Assembly (NCBI GenBank): GCA_021307315.1
Contig: JAJSPD010000028.1
Location: 248,001-312,000, forward strand
Direction of reading: 5' to 3'
From: Bisporella sp. PMI_857
Lineage: Eukaryota > Ascomycota > Leotiomycetes > Helotiales > Helotiaceae
Length of the DNA: 64,000 nucleotides
Shown: one piece after another, positions 10,983 through 21,605 of the stretch
Position numbering within the stretch: position 1 is the stretch's first letter
Layout: every line of letters starts with the position of its first letter
Notes under the pieces: model-generated
Told to the model about the DNA's origin: nothing
Database searches by the model: none
What the model saw: the letters and a program-made list of their open reading frames with translations, nothing else
Translations under genes and position numbers: made by a program

Positions 10983-11714
10983 ATGATAATCCCTGGCCGC
11001 GCACTCATCGCCCGTAAAATCATCAACAATACCCTAGCTCCAGCTCTACAAAGCCAGCCATGCGGTGTCGACTTGACGCTGAAAAGAGTTCTTAAGTGGA
11101 CATCTCACGGAGCGGTTGACTTTGACAACACTTTACGTTCGGTAGCACCTACTCAGGAGATTCCCTTTCAGCGTCCCTCCCAACTGGATCGAGACCTTAA
11201 GAGACCAAGCGCCATCAATCAACAAACTGAAGCCAACCACGAATATATACATCTACCCCGGGGTTCTTTCCTTGTTGAGTTCAACGAGACTGTCTCGGTT
11301 CCTCTCGATGTTATGGGTCAGCTTTTCGTCCGCAGCTCGCTTTTCAGATCTGGTGCACTTTTAAGTGCTGGCGTCATGGACAGGTATGCTTACTAGAGCC
11401 ATACTCCCTGTTTTGAATGCTTGAGGAATTTTGGTGCTATCAAGGCAAATTACAGGAGCTAATTCATTGCCGTCTTAAATGTATCAAGACCCCTAAAATA
11501 TTCTCTATATCTAGAATCTGAATGGAAGAAGCAAACTAACTCGGGGATTAATAGCGGGTATGAAGGTGCTGTAGGCGCTTTGTTGCAGGTTTTAAATCTT
11601 TCCGGGATTCGGCTTTATAGAAATTCCAGGCTTGCGCAGTTTGTTTTTCATCAAATGAGTGAGCCTGTGGCAGGTTATGATGGGGTGTATCAGGGAAAGA
11701 AGTCTCTGTCTTGA
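10983..11714 (+). CDS. dCTP deaminase/dUTPase-fold protein
   Basis: Two exons, 10983-11383 and 11555-11714, give 186 residues. The intron starts gtatgct and ends attaatag, and joining it restores the family block MDSGYEGAVGALLQV. Motifs are IIPGRAL at the start, QPCGVDLTL (about 39-47), the nucleotide-binding RSSLFRSG (about 117-124) and GYEG after the splice, followed by LAQFVF and the C-terminal GYDGVYQGKKS, which resembles the flexible lid motif of DCD/DUT enzymes. Such enzymes act on dCTP or dUTP in the cytosol or nucleus. The place of the catalytic Glu seen in bacterial Dcd (LEF/LEL) reads LLQV here, so deaminase activity is doubtful; a dUTPase-like role is possible. This form looks closer to archaeal and bacterial DCD/DUT proteins than to the usual trimeric eukaryotic dUTPase. 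The next gene downstream is a nucleoside-phosphorylase-like gene on the same strand. Confidence 0.8.
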
Positions 11715-11960
11715 AGTGGCGGCCTACCTGTAGTCGCCACTTCCTGGCATTATACTGGACGTGATTTCGCAGCAAGAAGTATTAATTCGGACGCTCCTGC
11801 CTATATTACCTCTCCATTAATTTAACAATCCCATCTCCCATCTTTCCATCAACATTATTTCCCAAGGTTCGCATTTCCGACTAAGTTTTGCCTCGACTCT
11901 ACCTTATCTTTACTCAGCACCACCAATTTTAGATACGTAATCAGTCAGGACTTTGAGATA
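11715..11960. promoter_or_regulatory. promoter/5' leader of the phosphorylase-like gene
   Basis: These 246 bp separate the two nucleotide-related genes. The stretch from about 11800 is pyrimidine-rich on the plus strand (tctccattaa, ccatctcccatctttcc), a common feature just upstream of fungal transcription starts. No defined factor site is seen. Confidence 0.4.
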
Positions 11961-13172
11961 ATGAATTCTAGAGCATCTTCTGACTCAGAAATTATTTGTG
12001 CGGATAGTGAGGATAGTGAGGATGAACTTGGTGATGCCCAATGCATCCCGTGTGTTTCCTCATCCAACGAGCATATCATGGGCTTGTCTCTCAGAAGTTA
12101 TCTCGCTCGGACTGTCCATAGTCTTGTGGGATCTCGATTATGGACCAAAGTCATCGTTCGGGCTGATTTTGAAAAAGTCGAAGCCATACGTGATCGTTCG
12201 TCTAGCGATTTATGGACAAACTGGCTATATTTGCGCGTTAATGGCGACGTCTTACACCTCTTTGTGTTCCCTGGAAACATGTTGGTGACAGAAATTGCCA
12301 ACACCCTATCCACGTATTATTGGTTGCAGTGGAAAGAGTATCGAGATCCGAACTATAATATACCTGTGAGCTATGTTTTACCGACTCTGGAGCAGAAAAT
12401 AAAGGCTTTCACAGAGTCGAACCTGAGGGACCTTGGTACCCTTCATGTCGCGATCTTAGGCTACGCCCAATGTTTATTCCCTTCCCAGAAATGGTATGAT
12501 AACTTTTCAGAGACCTCTTGCAATGACATTTTTGTGTGGAAAAGGTTCACCACACGAAACGGAGTTCGTATCGCTTTCATCGCCTCCAAACATGCTATAT
12601 CTGGCGACAGTGTGGCTGATATGGTTCGGGCACTGCAGAAGCTTTGCAAGGTTAAAACTATAATTTATCTCGGCTTTGTTAGATCCTTGTGCGAGGATCA
12701 TATACCGAACGCTGTGCTAGCTACTGGCAACTGTAGCAATATTAGAGGACATTTGCTAAGCTGGAAAGACCCGATTCAGCTTGCTTTGTATATGGCCAGG
12801 CTTGAGAACGATCCACTACTGGAAAATCTCCATATGCTCATGCGGTACGGTGTTCATCATCATCTACCTTCGGCGCTACATGCTACGACAGCCTGGGTTA
12901 AAAGCCATTCGTCATATCATTGGGCAGACTCAGATATCGGCGAGGCGGCACTCGCGGCTTTCGAGGGTGATACAGCTTTCGGCTACCTAGCAGTTGTGGC
13001 GGAAAACATCATTACTCATAAAGGTCCTCCTCTGGTGATGGATGACAAGGAACTTAGAAAGAGGGATATTATTATTCAGGCGACACGATCGGTTCTTAAA
13101 ATCTTCCTAAGGAGGTGTCTAACGATCCCTAGGGAGCATCTGATGTGGAGTGATATTATGGATACAAGTTAG
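11961..13172 (+). CDS. nucleoside-phosphorylase-like protein
   Basis: One uninterrupted exon encodes 403 residues. An acidic, Ser-rich leader (about 1-35) is followed by a mixed region, then from about 160 a domain that resembles the PNP/uridine phosphorylase fold. LHVAILGYA would be the first strand, GVRIAFIASKHAISGDSVAD the phosphate-binding turn, KTIIYLGFVRSL the VGxxGxL-like strand, and FEGDTAFGYLAVVAENI the position of the nucleoside-binding Glu (family form EMExAA). Family assignment rests on these landmarks only. Such domains occur in purine salvage and as N-terminal domains of fungal NLR-like proteins; here no NACHT or NB-ARC domain or repeat follows. It lies 246 bp after the DCD/dUTPase-like gene, also on plus, suggesting a shared role in nucleotide handling. 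The substrate is unknown. Confidence 0.6.
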   Translation: MNSRASSDSEIICADSEDSEDELGDAQCIPCVSSSNEHIMGLSLRSYLARTVHSLVGSRLWTKVIVRADFEKVEAIRDRSSSDLWTNWLYLRVNGDVLHLFVFPGNMLVTEIANTLSTYYWLQWKEYRDPNYNIPVSYVLPTLEQKIKAFTESNLRDLGTLHVAILGYAQCLFPSQKWYDNFSETSCNDIFVWKRFTTRNGVRIAFIASKHAISGDSVADMVRALQKLCKVKTIIYLGFVRSLCEDHIPNAVLATGNCSNIRGHLLSWKDPIQLALYMARLENDPLLENLHMLMRYGVHHHLPSALHATTAWVKSHSSYHWADSDIGEAALAAFEGDTAFGYLAVVAENIITHKGPPLVMDDKELRKRDIIIQATRSVLKIFLRRCLTIPREHLMWSDIMDTS

Positions 13173-14289
13173 GCGTGTTAGTATTAGTATATCGGTGTCC
13201 GTTACGCCCCGGCGTTAGATCAGGAATACATCATATACCAAAGTCACACGCTTCTACTCTTGGTTGAAACAGCAAAATACTTTCGCGTCGTTGACGATAC
13301 ATGGAAAGTTATAGTTCGTTATAAACTAGTGCACAGCTTTTACACTATTACATTTGGCGGATCGTCTTTCCAAAAGCAAGCGTCTCTTAATGTGTCATAG
13401 TCCTCGATAAATTTGAGCACGAACCTTCTCACCTATTCAATGTTGTTAGAAACATCTCCTGGTTCTACATGATTTGAATCTGGTGATATTCATGAGATGA
13501 GACTTTTCTAGGTGAAATAAATAATATTCTAGTTCTCTATTATTTTTCCATTTGTAGCCGAAAACGACATATTGAAATATCGCGATTTTAATAATTATAC
13601 TTTTGCAACTACTCTAGGTGCAAATAAAACTATCAATTAATATTTTATTTAGTTTGTAGATTACAAGTTAAAATTATTTTTCCGACTGTATTAAACTGCC
13701 ACGATCACATATCCCATCGTGCACAAGGTCTATACAGGTGTATCTATGCAAGGATACTAAGCTGAGGAATCTAGAATACTGGAGAGAACGCTCTCACGGA
13801 ATCTTGGCGACATTGTCACAAGACGTTCGTTACTTATTAAGAGCGTTGGGCGCCTTTTGGTCGGTCGTTCAATTGAATCTAGTAATCATAGATCTAAGAC
13901 GAGGTTAATTACTTTAATTACAGAACAATAATTGGGATTTATCTAATTCATCTTCTATTCTACGATGGATATCCACAATAGGTTGCGTTAAGCGGACGTG
14001 TCGCCCATCTTGTTAGGAGCGGGCCACATGGGGTTTGGTGGACTTTGGCGGACGCAGTCGAGACCAGCCTCAGCTCAGCTATTAACCAACAACTATTGTA
14101 TATCAACCACACGAAAGTTCAGCTCATGCAGCTGCCCATGTAGGCTAACTGCCACACGAAGGTTTGGATCAGACTGAGCTTCGAAATGCAAATGCCGTCA
14201 ACCATGGACAGGAAGTTAATAAGAACAGGCTGCTGTGCACTGCCGCGTTGTCACACCAACCCGTCGCACGCAAGACAAGCGATTGAATA
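13173..14289. other. AT-rich intergenic
   Basis: No gene is seen. From about 13440 to 13680 the sequence is strongly AT-rich with no frame of note. The remainder to 14289 is of mixed composition and must hold the promoter of the DUF3176 gene. Confidence 0.55.
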
Positions 14290-16692
14290 ATGAACCATCA
14301 GGTTGCTGTTACCCACAGGAGCGCGAGATTAGGGGAGGATAGTATCCACGAAGACAATGAGAGGAGGCTCTCCCAATCCAGGATGCCTTCAGTCCCAAAC
14401 ATCAACCAAGACTCCTCCGAAGACGCTCTACCATCCTCAGATCCCCTTGTTGATAGTGAGCGGAACGAGAAGGTAGCATCGGTGCCTACAATTCTAAATC
14501 CGGACAAAAGAAATAGTCTCTTGAGAACCGTCCAACGATTTTGGCGCCACTCTTGGGTTCCCGAAATCGTAAGCTATGTCCTCGCCAGCGTCACCTTCAC
14601 TGGTCTGGTCATATTGTTGCATCTCTACCAAGGAAAACGCCTTCCAGAATGGCCACTCGGAATCACCATCAATGCAATGGTGTCTATATTAACGTTGGTG
14701 ATCAAGGCAGGGTTGGCGCTAGTGTTGTCGGAGGGTAAGTCAGCTAGCTGACTTTAAATCACTTTAGGGAATGAATAGAAAAAGGACTAATGGCAGTGTT
14801 GTAGGTCTTAGCCAATTGAAGTGGCAGTTCTTCATGGTTAAGGACCGGGTGCTTATGGATATGGAGGATTTCGATTCGGCTAGTAGAGGGCCTTGGGGGT
14901 CATTTCAGTTTTTGTTCAAGGTGGAAAATGATGGCCGAAAGAGCGAGACTAAACGGGCGTGGCTTCGATTCATGACTTGGGTTCTGCCTAGAAGTCAGTA
15001 GGTAACGCCCTAGTCCACGCAGAATTGCCTCCAGAGCAGTGAGTTGGAATCAGAGTGGATGAAATGCCTAAGCATGCTTTTAGTGTACTAGCCAGGGTAT
15101 CGAGGCCTACTTAATGATTTACTTACTAGATTCATAGTAACCTCGCCATTTACTTCGCCAAATCTGCAGCACTGCTCACTTTATTGGTCTTCATCCTTGA
15201 CCCTTTCACCCAACAGGTACTTCAATTCGAGTACTGTTCTTTTATTCATCCGACCATCAAAGCAGATATAACCCGGACCAACTCCTACATACTCGACAAC
15301 ACCAACGTTCTAGGTGGCGCCATCGATCTACGTATGGCTGTTGCCATTAACACTGGCCTCAACAATCCACCACGAGCAGACTATGGGGTGTACCGTGAGG
15401 AACACCAAGTTGCAGCCAACGCTAATGCGGCTGCGTCGCTTGTGGAGACAACATGCGAGACTGGCAACTGCACTTTCGATCTCTTCTCTACTCTAGCAAT
15501 GTGCCACACTTGCGACGACATAACAACTCTCATCATCAAATTGCCTGACACACCACCAGGAAAAGATATCTTCACCTTGCCACAAGATCCTCAGGCTGCT
15601 ATAGCTACCAACATATCAGTCGGTGCATTCCCTTCTCTTACGGATGATGAAGACGGCAATAACGGTACCGATTGGCGGTACTTCCACGCTCTGGCGTACA
15701 AGCGGGGTAAACTCTTAGATCAGGCGCGGAATGTGTTCAGCCTTCTGACATTGAACCTCGGACCATTCTACTATTTCAATGAATCAGTAGCCATATCGCC
15801 GTCTGCTGTATTGTGTACGATTTCTCCCTGCGTGCGGACCTACAGCTCATTCATGGTGAATGGGACACTGCGCGAGCTGGAGATCAAGAGAGTTCTCATG
15901 CCAGTCCTCGTTGGCAATGTCACTGATGGATCATACCAGCTCGTCACATCTTCAATTCCAAACGGCACAGGGTGGATAGACTGCGAAGCCCACAGTGAAC
16001 CTGGTCCAGGCTTAGTCAAAGTTGCAGCGGAGAACGTCGACAACACAGTACCTATAAACTCTACGCATGAATCTCAATTTCCTCCCATTTTCTACCCGGA
16101 ACAGTGCGTTTGGACCTATGGAATGAGGTCACCCAGCGCGATCGGTGCCGAGGCGATACGGCAGATGCAGAATCTACAGGTTGCTTCCTTCCCAACTGCC
16201 ATCTACCCGGACGGTGTTATTAGGCTTGAGGGTGTGCCAGAAGGAACTTTGACTTCAACGAATCTCTGGCGCCTTGGTGATGCTAGCTTCAACACGACCG
16301 ATAAGTTTATGAGTGATTTTGCTGACACTATTACCGCGAGAATTCGTGCCGCAGGTTCAGACCCCGGGACTGGTCAGGTCCACGTTAGCGCAACATGCAT
16401 ACGCGTGAACTGGGCATGGCTTTCATTCTTGGCTACCACAATGGCCTTGACGCTACTTTTTCTTGCGGTGCTCATAATCGTTCATGCCAGCGAAGGAACG
16501 GCAAAACAGAATTGGAAGTCTTCAAGCCTAGCTGTGCTATTCTGCTCCGTAGATGATAGAATACGGCGATCCACAACTGCGCGGCAGTCGAGAGATGACA
16601 TTTTTGAAGTTGCGAGGGTTACAAGGGCTAGACTGGTAGAGAATGATAATGATGGGACAGCAACGTTTGTATCGGGTGATGGCAGTGGATAG
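14290..16692 (+). CDS. DUF3176 family membrane protein
   Basis: Three exons, 14290-14734, 14805-14997 and 15138-16692, give 730 residues. The cytosolic N-terminus (about 1-90) is hydrophilic. Two spans follow at about 95-118 and 125-150, then the family block LSQLKW.. and FDSASRGPWGS that marks DUF3176, then a third span around NLAIYFAKSAALLTLLVFIL. A large extracytosolic domain contains many N-glycosylation sequons and Cys pairs (for example CETGNCTFD and CHTCDD). A last span near residue 650 (WLSFLATTMALTLLFLAVLII) is followed by a short basic tail. The molecular function of the family is not known. The 14998 splice (gtaggt) is the least certain junction, because a stop follows immediately if it is not used. 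Confidence 0.85.
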
Positions 16693-17121
16693 TATTAATT
16701 TATTTGAGCGTCGCATTCTAAGCAACCGTTTGCTACCTAATCAAGTAGTCGGGGATCTGGATTCCAGCAACTACTCATTACTAGGAACAATTAAACTTAT
16801 ACAGTGTATTAAATAGGGTGTTCAAGCTGTGCAGAGCCTCGCTATTGCTATAAGGTGTGGAATTATTACAATGCGGGTTAGCTAATATTTAAAAACGGCA
16901 CTGAAAGCTGCTGTTTTCTGCTAACTATTAGATTGTGAATATGATTTTATAAGTTGTGTTTAAAAGTGGAGAATTAGCAAAGACCTAGAGGCCTTAGGCA
17001 CCTTTTTTGCAAAGTTGCGACTGTACAGCCTTGTGGAGCTTGATTCTGCAGCCTCGTAAAAAGTTTGGAGATTCGTGACGCCTACCATCCTTGTTGCATT
17101 GCAATTCCAAAAACCAAAGCA
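16693..17121. other. intergenic
   Basis: AT-rich spacer holding the 3' end of the DUF3176 gene and the promoter of the Prp38 gene. No gene is seen. Confidence 0.55.
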
Positions 17122-17868
17122 ATGGCAAACCACCGCGCAGATGAGAAGCGCTTCCTCGACGAGCGAGGCTCGGGCGGGCCCCTAGCTCGCAACGGCCAGA
17201 ACCCCGCCACTATAATGGAGAAGCCAGTCCGGGAGCGCATCGTCGACTGCTATTACTGGAAGGCGTACTGCTTTGGAGTCAATGAGGCCGACATTGTCAC
17301 TCGCTGTGTCGAGGACGTGACATTCATCGCCGGCACATATGGGGATGCCCAGCAGCCTTCCAAGTTCCTCTGTCTCGCCTTCAAGCTCCTACAGCTTGGT
17401 CCCACTGACGAGATCATACGGTTATACTTGAGCTACGGAGGCGAGAAGTTCAAGTATTTGAGGGCGCTGGCGGCTTTTTACATCAGGCTGACGTATATGC
17501 CGAAGGAGGTGTATGAGCTGTTAGAGCCGCTGCTTAGCGATTATCGAAAGTTGAGGAGGAAGACGAGGTTTGGCGGGACGACATTAACGTATGTGGACGA
17601 GTTTGTGGATGGGCTCTTGACGAAGGATCGGATGTGCTCAACGACTCTGTACAAGATGCAAACGAGGACGATGCTGGAGGACCTGGATCAGCTGGAGCCG
17701 AGGGTTAGTCCGTTGGGGGACATTGATGATCTTTTGGAGAGTGACCCAGAGGAACTAGAGGGGAACGGGAATGAAAATGGTAATGGTCATAGTCAGGGTA
17801 GCGAAAGGTCTAGTTCGGAAAGTGGGAGGGCTACACCGAATGGCATGGATGTGGATGATGAGACGTGA
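17122..17868 (+). CDS. PRP38: pre-mRNA-splicing factor 38
   Basis: One exon gives 248 residues from the ATG at 17122; the frame extends 19 codons upstream, but ANHRADEKRFLDERG.. is the natural start of the family. The Prp38 domain fills about residues 1-190, with the landmarks NPATIMEKPVRERI, YWKAYCFGVNEADI, PSKFLCLAFKLLQL, YLSYGGEKFKYLRALAAFYIR and TYVDEFVDGLL. The C-terminal 50 residues are acidic and low in complexity (LLESDPEELE, then a Gly-Asn and Ser-rich tail). Prp38 belongs to the U4/U6.U5 tri-snRNP and is needed for spliceosome activation in the nucleus. Length and layout match fungal orthologues that lack the RS tail of animal Prp38. Confidence 0.95.
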   Translation: MANHRADEKRFLDERGSGGPLARNGQNPATIMEKPVRERIVDCYYWKAYCFGVNEADIVTRCVEDVTFIAGTYGDAQQPSKFLCLAFKLLQLGPTDEIIRLYLSYGGEKFKYLRALAAFYIRLTYMPKEVYELLEPLLSDYRKLRRKTRFGGTTLTYVDEFVDGLLTKDRMCSTTLYKMQTRTMLEDLDQLEPRVSPLGDIDDLLESDPEELEGNGNENGNGHSQGSERSSSESGRATPNGMDVDDET

Positions 17869-19009
17869 TGATGAAGGGATGGGGCATAATTTCTGTATCT
17901 GAGTGATTCGATGAACTAGGCGTTGGGGCTTCCAAAATAAGATACCCATTTCTTTTTGCCATCTATTTTCAACCATCTCAAATAGTTCGTATGTTGTGAA
18001 AGCCCCAAGAACATTGATCATTATGAATAATTTGAAGTTATTAAACACACAATGTAGGAATTGCTCTTGAACAGGAGACGTTGGTCAGTATTTCCATACA
18101 CCAAGTCCACACTGGAAAGATCAAGGCTCGTCATAGGACATCCTTGCATAGCAGAAGGGAAGGGAATCATGTTATCATATTTTATAGTCTTCATAGCTTT
18201 ACGTCAAAAACCTCCCCTATTTCCTCTCTTTTCTCGCGTATCAGAAGCATCCATAACATTTCCCGGATGCCCATTTTGACATTTAAGATTCCTGAAATTT
18301 AAGATGTGCCAAGTTATTACAGTGAAGCTTTAAATTTTACATATTGTAGGCGTGTATATCCAAAATGTATTTTCGAGAAACTTGTTAAGTTTCGACATGA
18401 AGTTCAACAAAAAATCCGATTAACAAGCGTTGAACTAATGAGTAAAATCGATCATACAAACTTCACACATATACGTATTGTGGATATGTGTCATTTTGTG
18501 TGTTACTGCCTACATTAAATCCTTTTGTCAGGAACCTTTATATACATTGAAATGTTGTCTCAGTATGCTAGCCTTCGATATATCGAGGCTTGACTAGGGC
18601 ACTTTGTTCAGGTTGCTGGTGCTTTTGACTTCTGCTCTGTCCTAGTTTACTTGCTGACTGTATTCCTATTCATCGCGTCTCTACCAGCCGGGATGAATTT
18701 ATATTATAATCTTCTTATATTATCTGAAATCTCAGATATTGATATATACTGTCATTATATGTGGAATATTGCAGGCCCGAAACACACGTCAAGGGTTATT
18801 TTACCAGGCTTATTCTGCAGTGGTATCTCCTTTCTCCTCAAATCTCATAACGCCAACTCTGCATAGCCTCGATAATCCGGTTAGAGAAGGCTTTAATAGA
18901 AGGATATGATCTCCACGAAAATATTATATTTGGTTGTAAAGCGATTGGCATCACGCGAATGAAAAGAGGAGCTATCTAGTTTGCTTTTAACCAAATTAAA
19001 TGGAGGAAG
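17869..19009. other. intergenic, no supported gene
   Basis: AT-rich stretch of about 1.1 kb. Several 60-70-codon frames occur on the plus strand, all of poor composition and without motifs. I see no gene, RNA or repeat I can support. Confidence 0.55.
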
Positions 19010-21115
19010 TTATACATGGGGAACAAGTATGTATGAGCTATCTTGACCTCTCCAACCCACATGGATCGCATGCATCCCTTTATTATCGGTAAGGTGAGGT
19101 TCTATATTTGCGAGTTGGAACCTCTCCAGCGCCTTCCGGAAACTGAAACTCGAAGGATGTCGTTCGCCTAAGACAAAAAATCCATGCATTAGTAGTAGAA
19201 ACATCTCATAGATGCGGGAGAGTTGGTGAGAGCTAAAAACATCAAATTAACAATGCTGCTTACCTGTATATACATGCCGTACGGTCGTAGAGCAATGTCC
19301 AAGGCACGCCCATCCCCTTTGTTGAATGGAATCTTCTTGTCGTACGTGTAATACGGTTCTGCAATCTTGCTCAGCTCTTCGCTCTTCCCGAGAGCGAAGC
19401 TACCACGCATCTGGCCATCTGGTCCCCAGTTGAACGCGGTACCAAGATGGTTCATTCCAACCCCCCAATCATGGCAGAACTTCAAAAAGCCCTTCATGAC
19501 AGCGTTGGGTGGCTGGACCGGAATGTTACCCTTGCGATATTTGTCCTGTAAAAATTGATCAATACGGACGAACATGTCCATCTCATCATGGTCCACCGTT
19601 GATACTACTAGGTGTGCCATAAAATAGCCCGTCGTTTCGCAGCCCACAGGCATCTGGAATTCAAAGACAGCGGCCCCAGATCCAGAATCATATGACATAG
19701 AGCCCTTGGTTGTGGGCGGGGCGAGTGATAGGTTGTGGTCATGGAGAAAGTACTTGGTGTAGCGGGTTCGTGGAAGAGGGAAGTCAACCTCTGCTCGATT
19801 CACGGTATCAGGGAGACTATCAAGTCTGGGGCTGAATGCGCTGAGACGGACTCGCCGGGTAACAGTCCAGTCGTTCTCGACTTTGCGTTTGAGGTAGTAA
19901 TCAAAGAATCTCAGCGAGTCGCGAGTCGAGTTGTAATCATAGTAGTCAGGCCATTCCATTCCATTGTGCACTCTCAACCACTTTGGTGTGCTTTCTGGGA
20001 CCAGCTTCTATGCCTTTAGTGTACCAGGTGTATGGACTGGGTTTGTCCAAGAGGCTACAGTATAGGTAGGAACTATAATCCACTCTAGATGAGCTCGTTT
20101 ATCCTCCAATAGGTGTCCCATATCCGAGACTTCCTGATATATTCTGCGGGGTCTTCCTGTTGGCTCTTACCTACCAATTGAACTGAAATTCTCTCTTAAG
20201 TATGTACAGAAGGCTAGGGAAGAATTCAAGGTCATGGTCCTACCTTTAATGTTATGATGATATCCCGGGAATGGAATGCCTCCTTGAGCAAAATGACGCT
20301 GGTACGCATCGCAAAAACCTTCCCTAACATTGAAATCATTAGCTCTATTAAGAATCTAGTCCGGAAGCGTTAAAAGCATACTTACCAAGGCGCTAACGCA
20401 GCCAAACCTTGTGGGCGAAGACTGCCAGTTCTCCATTAAGCAATGGCAAGCCAGCTATTACCTGTAAGTGCTACCTTGCCGTTGCGCCATTGCTGCTTGG
20501 AGAGCCATGTCACAAATTCCGCTCCGTATTCAGCTTCTTGATAACCAAACACAGGCAGAATTCCATCTGAATAGCGCGTGCCACGAACCTCAACATGAAC
20601 GACTGCGTAGTCATTGGCGCACCAGAAAGCCGGATCGGGGCCTTCAAATATCTCCAAACCGGAAAGCCGATCCAGAGGAACGCCAGCTCGAAATTGGAAT
20701 TCGGAGAGGTTTGGCCAACTATCCTGCTTTCCGTAAGGAGTCCTGAATCCAGTATGAGTTGATTTGAAGAAAGGGTATTATTTTGTAAGATAGACGCGAC
20801 ATACTAGGCAACAAGCGCGGGAAGCGGTTCACCATGGACGAAGTTAAGATCTCGGTGTTAACCTGGTAAGAATAGGTAAAGGTAAAGCTGTGTACCGTCG
20901 TTCAATGCCATTGAAACATTCTCGTAGATGGTTATGTTAATGGGAAGGGGTAATGATCCTGGCTTGACTCTAGTATCTGCCTTGTGGACTGTGATATTGT
21001 AAGGGACTGGAGACGAAGCCTTTTTGATGTAGTCCATATGAATAGTCAGTTGCCGTGCTTGCTCCTTGATGTTAAGCTGCTGATGAACCGCTGCCTTGTA
21101 GGTGGCATCATCCAT
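19010..21115 (-). pseudogene. CocE/NonD (X-Pro dipeptidyl-peptidase S15) hydrolase, disrupted
   Basis: The minus strand from 21115 down to 19010 reads as a CocE/NonD-family alpha/beta hydrolase in pieces. Recognisable blocks are TPYGKQDSWPNL, the oxyanion-side VHVEVRGTRYSDG, the nucleophile elbow GNSW (Ser), PTYTVASWTNPVHTPGT and the C-terminal jelly-roll domain. At least four in-frame stops break it: TAA at 20858-20860, a TAG formed across the intron at about 20804/20742, TAA at 20436-20438 (after GNSWLAIA) and TAG at 20008-20010. Two frameshifts are also evident, a missing base near 20105 and one in the last exon near 19118-19136. Splice sites around the remaining introns are still intact, so decay is recent. 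Assembly error could explain a frameshift but hardly four stops. Intact relatives would be hydrolases or acylases of unknown substrate. Confidence 0.85.
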
Positions 21116-21605
21116 TTTTAAATCTATGTATAATGATGATAGAAGAGGAAAGAAGATTCATGAATCTCTTGCGAATAGAAGATAGGTGGAGGTTGTTGCC
21201 TTCGCTCAGGAAAGAGGTAGAAACAATATTAGAGTTGTAAGGAACTCGCATTCCGGGGGAAAGAACCTTTTGGAAATGATAAAAACAATAATACCTATAG
21301 ATAGCCTCGCAGTACGCTGCGTAGGTCATCACATCCTTCCCCTCCTCCGTTCGAGGACTAGAGTGAAAACAGCCAAGCCAGTGAGTGTATCAAAACGCCA
21401 GATGTTTGTCAAACGAGCATCCAAAAGACCTTTTTATTCGGCTAGTGCAAATGATTCTCTTACAAAAAATAGATTATCCTGAGATACATCTATAAAACGG
21501 AGAGAATTTTATAGGGAGGGCTCAAAAGCATCTTCCTTTGAATCGCCGATAGTTGAGATAATTCTGATCGAAGTTGGAGTATATTTGGCTCCCTATACCA
21601 AAAGG
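21116..21605. other. intergenic
   Basis: Lies between the broken hydrolase (-) and the oxidoreductase (+). No gene is supported; it contains the divergent promoters. Confidence 0.5.

Noticed and set aside
10711..11004. 97-codon minus-strand frame just before the DCD-like gene
   Set aside because: It starts only with GTG, overlaps the confirmed gene's start, and shows no recognisable family.
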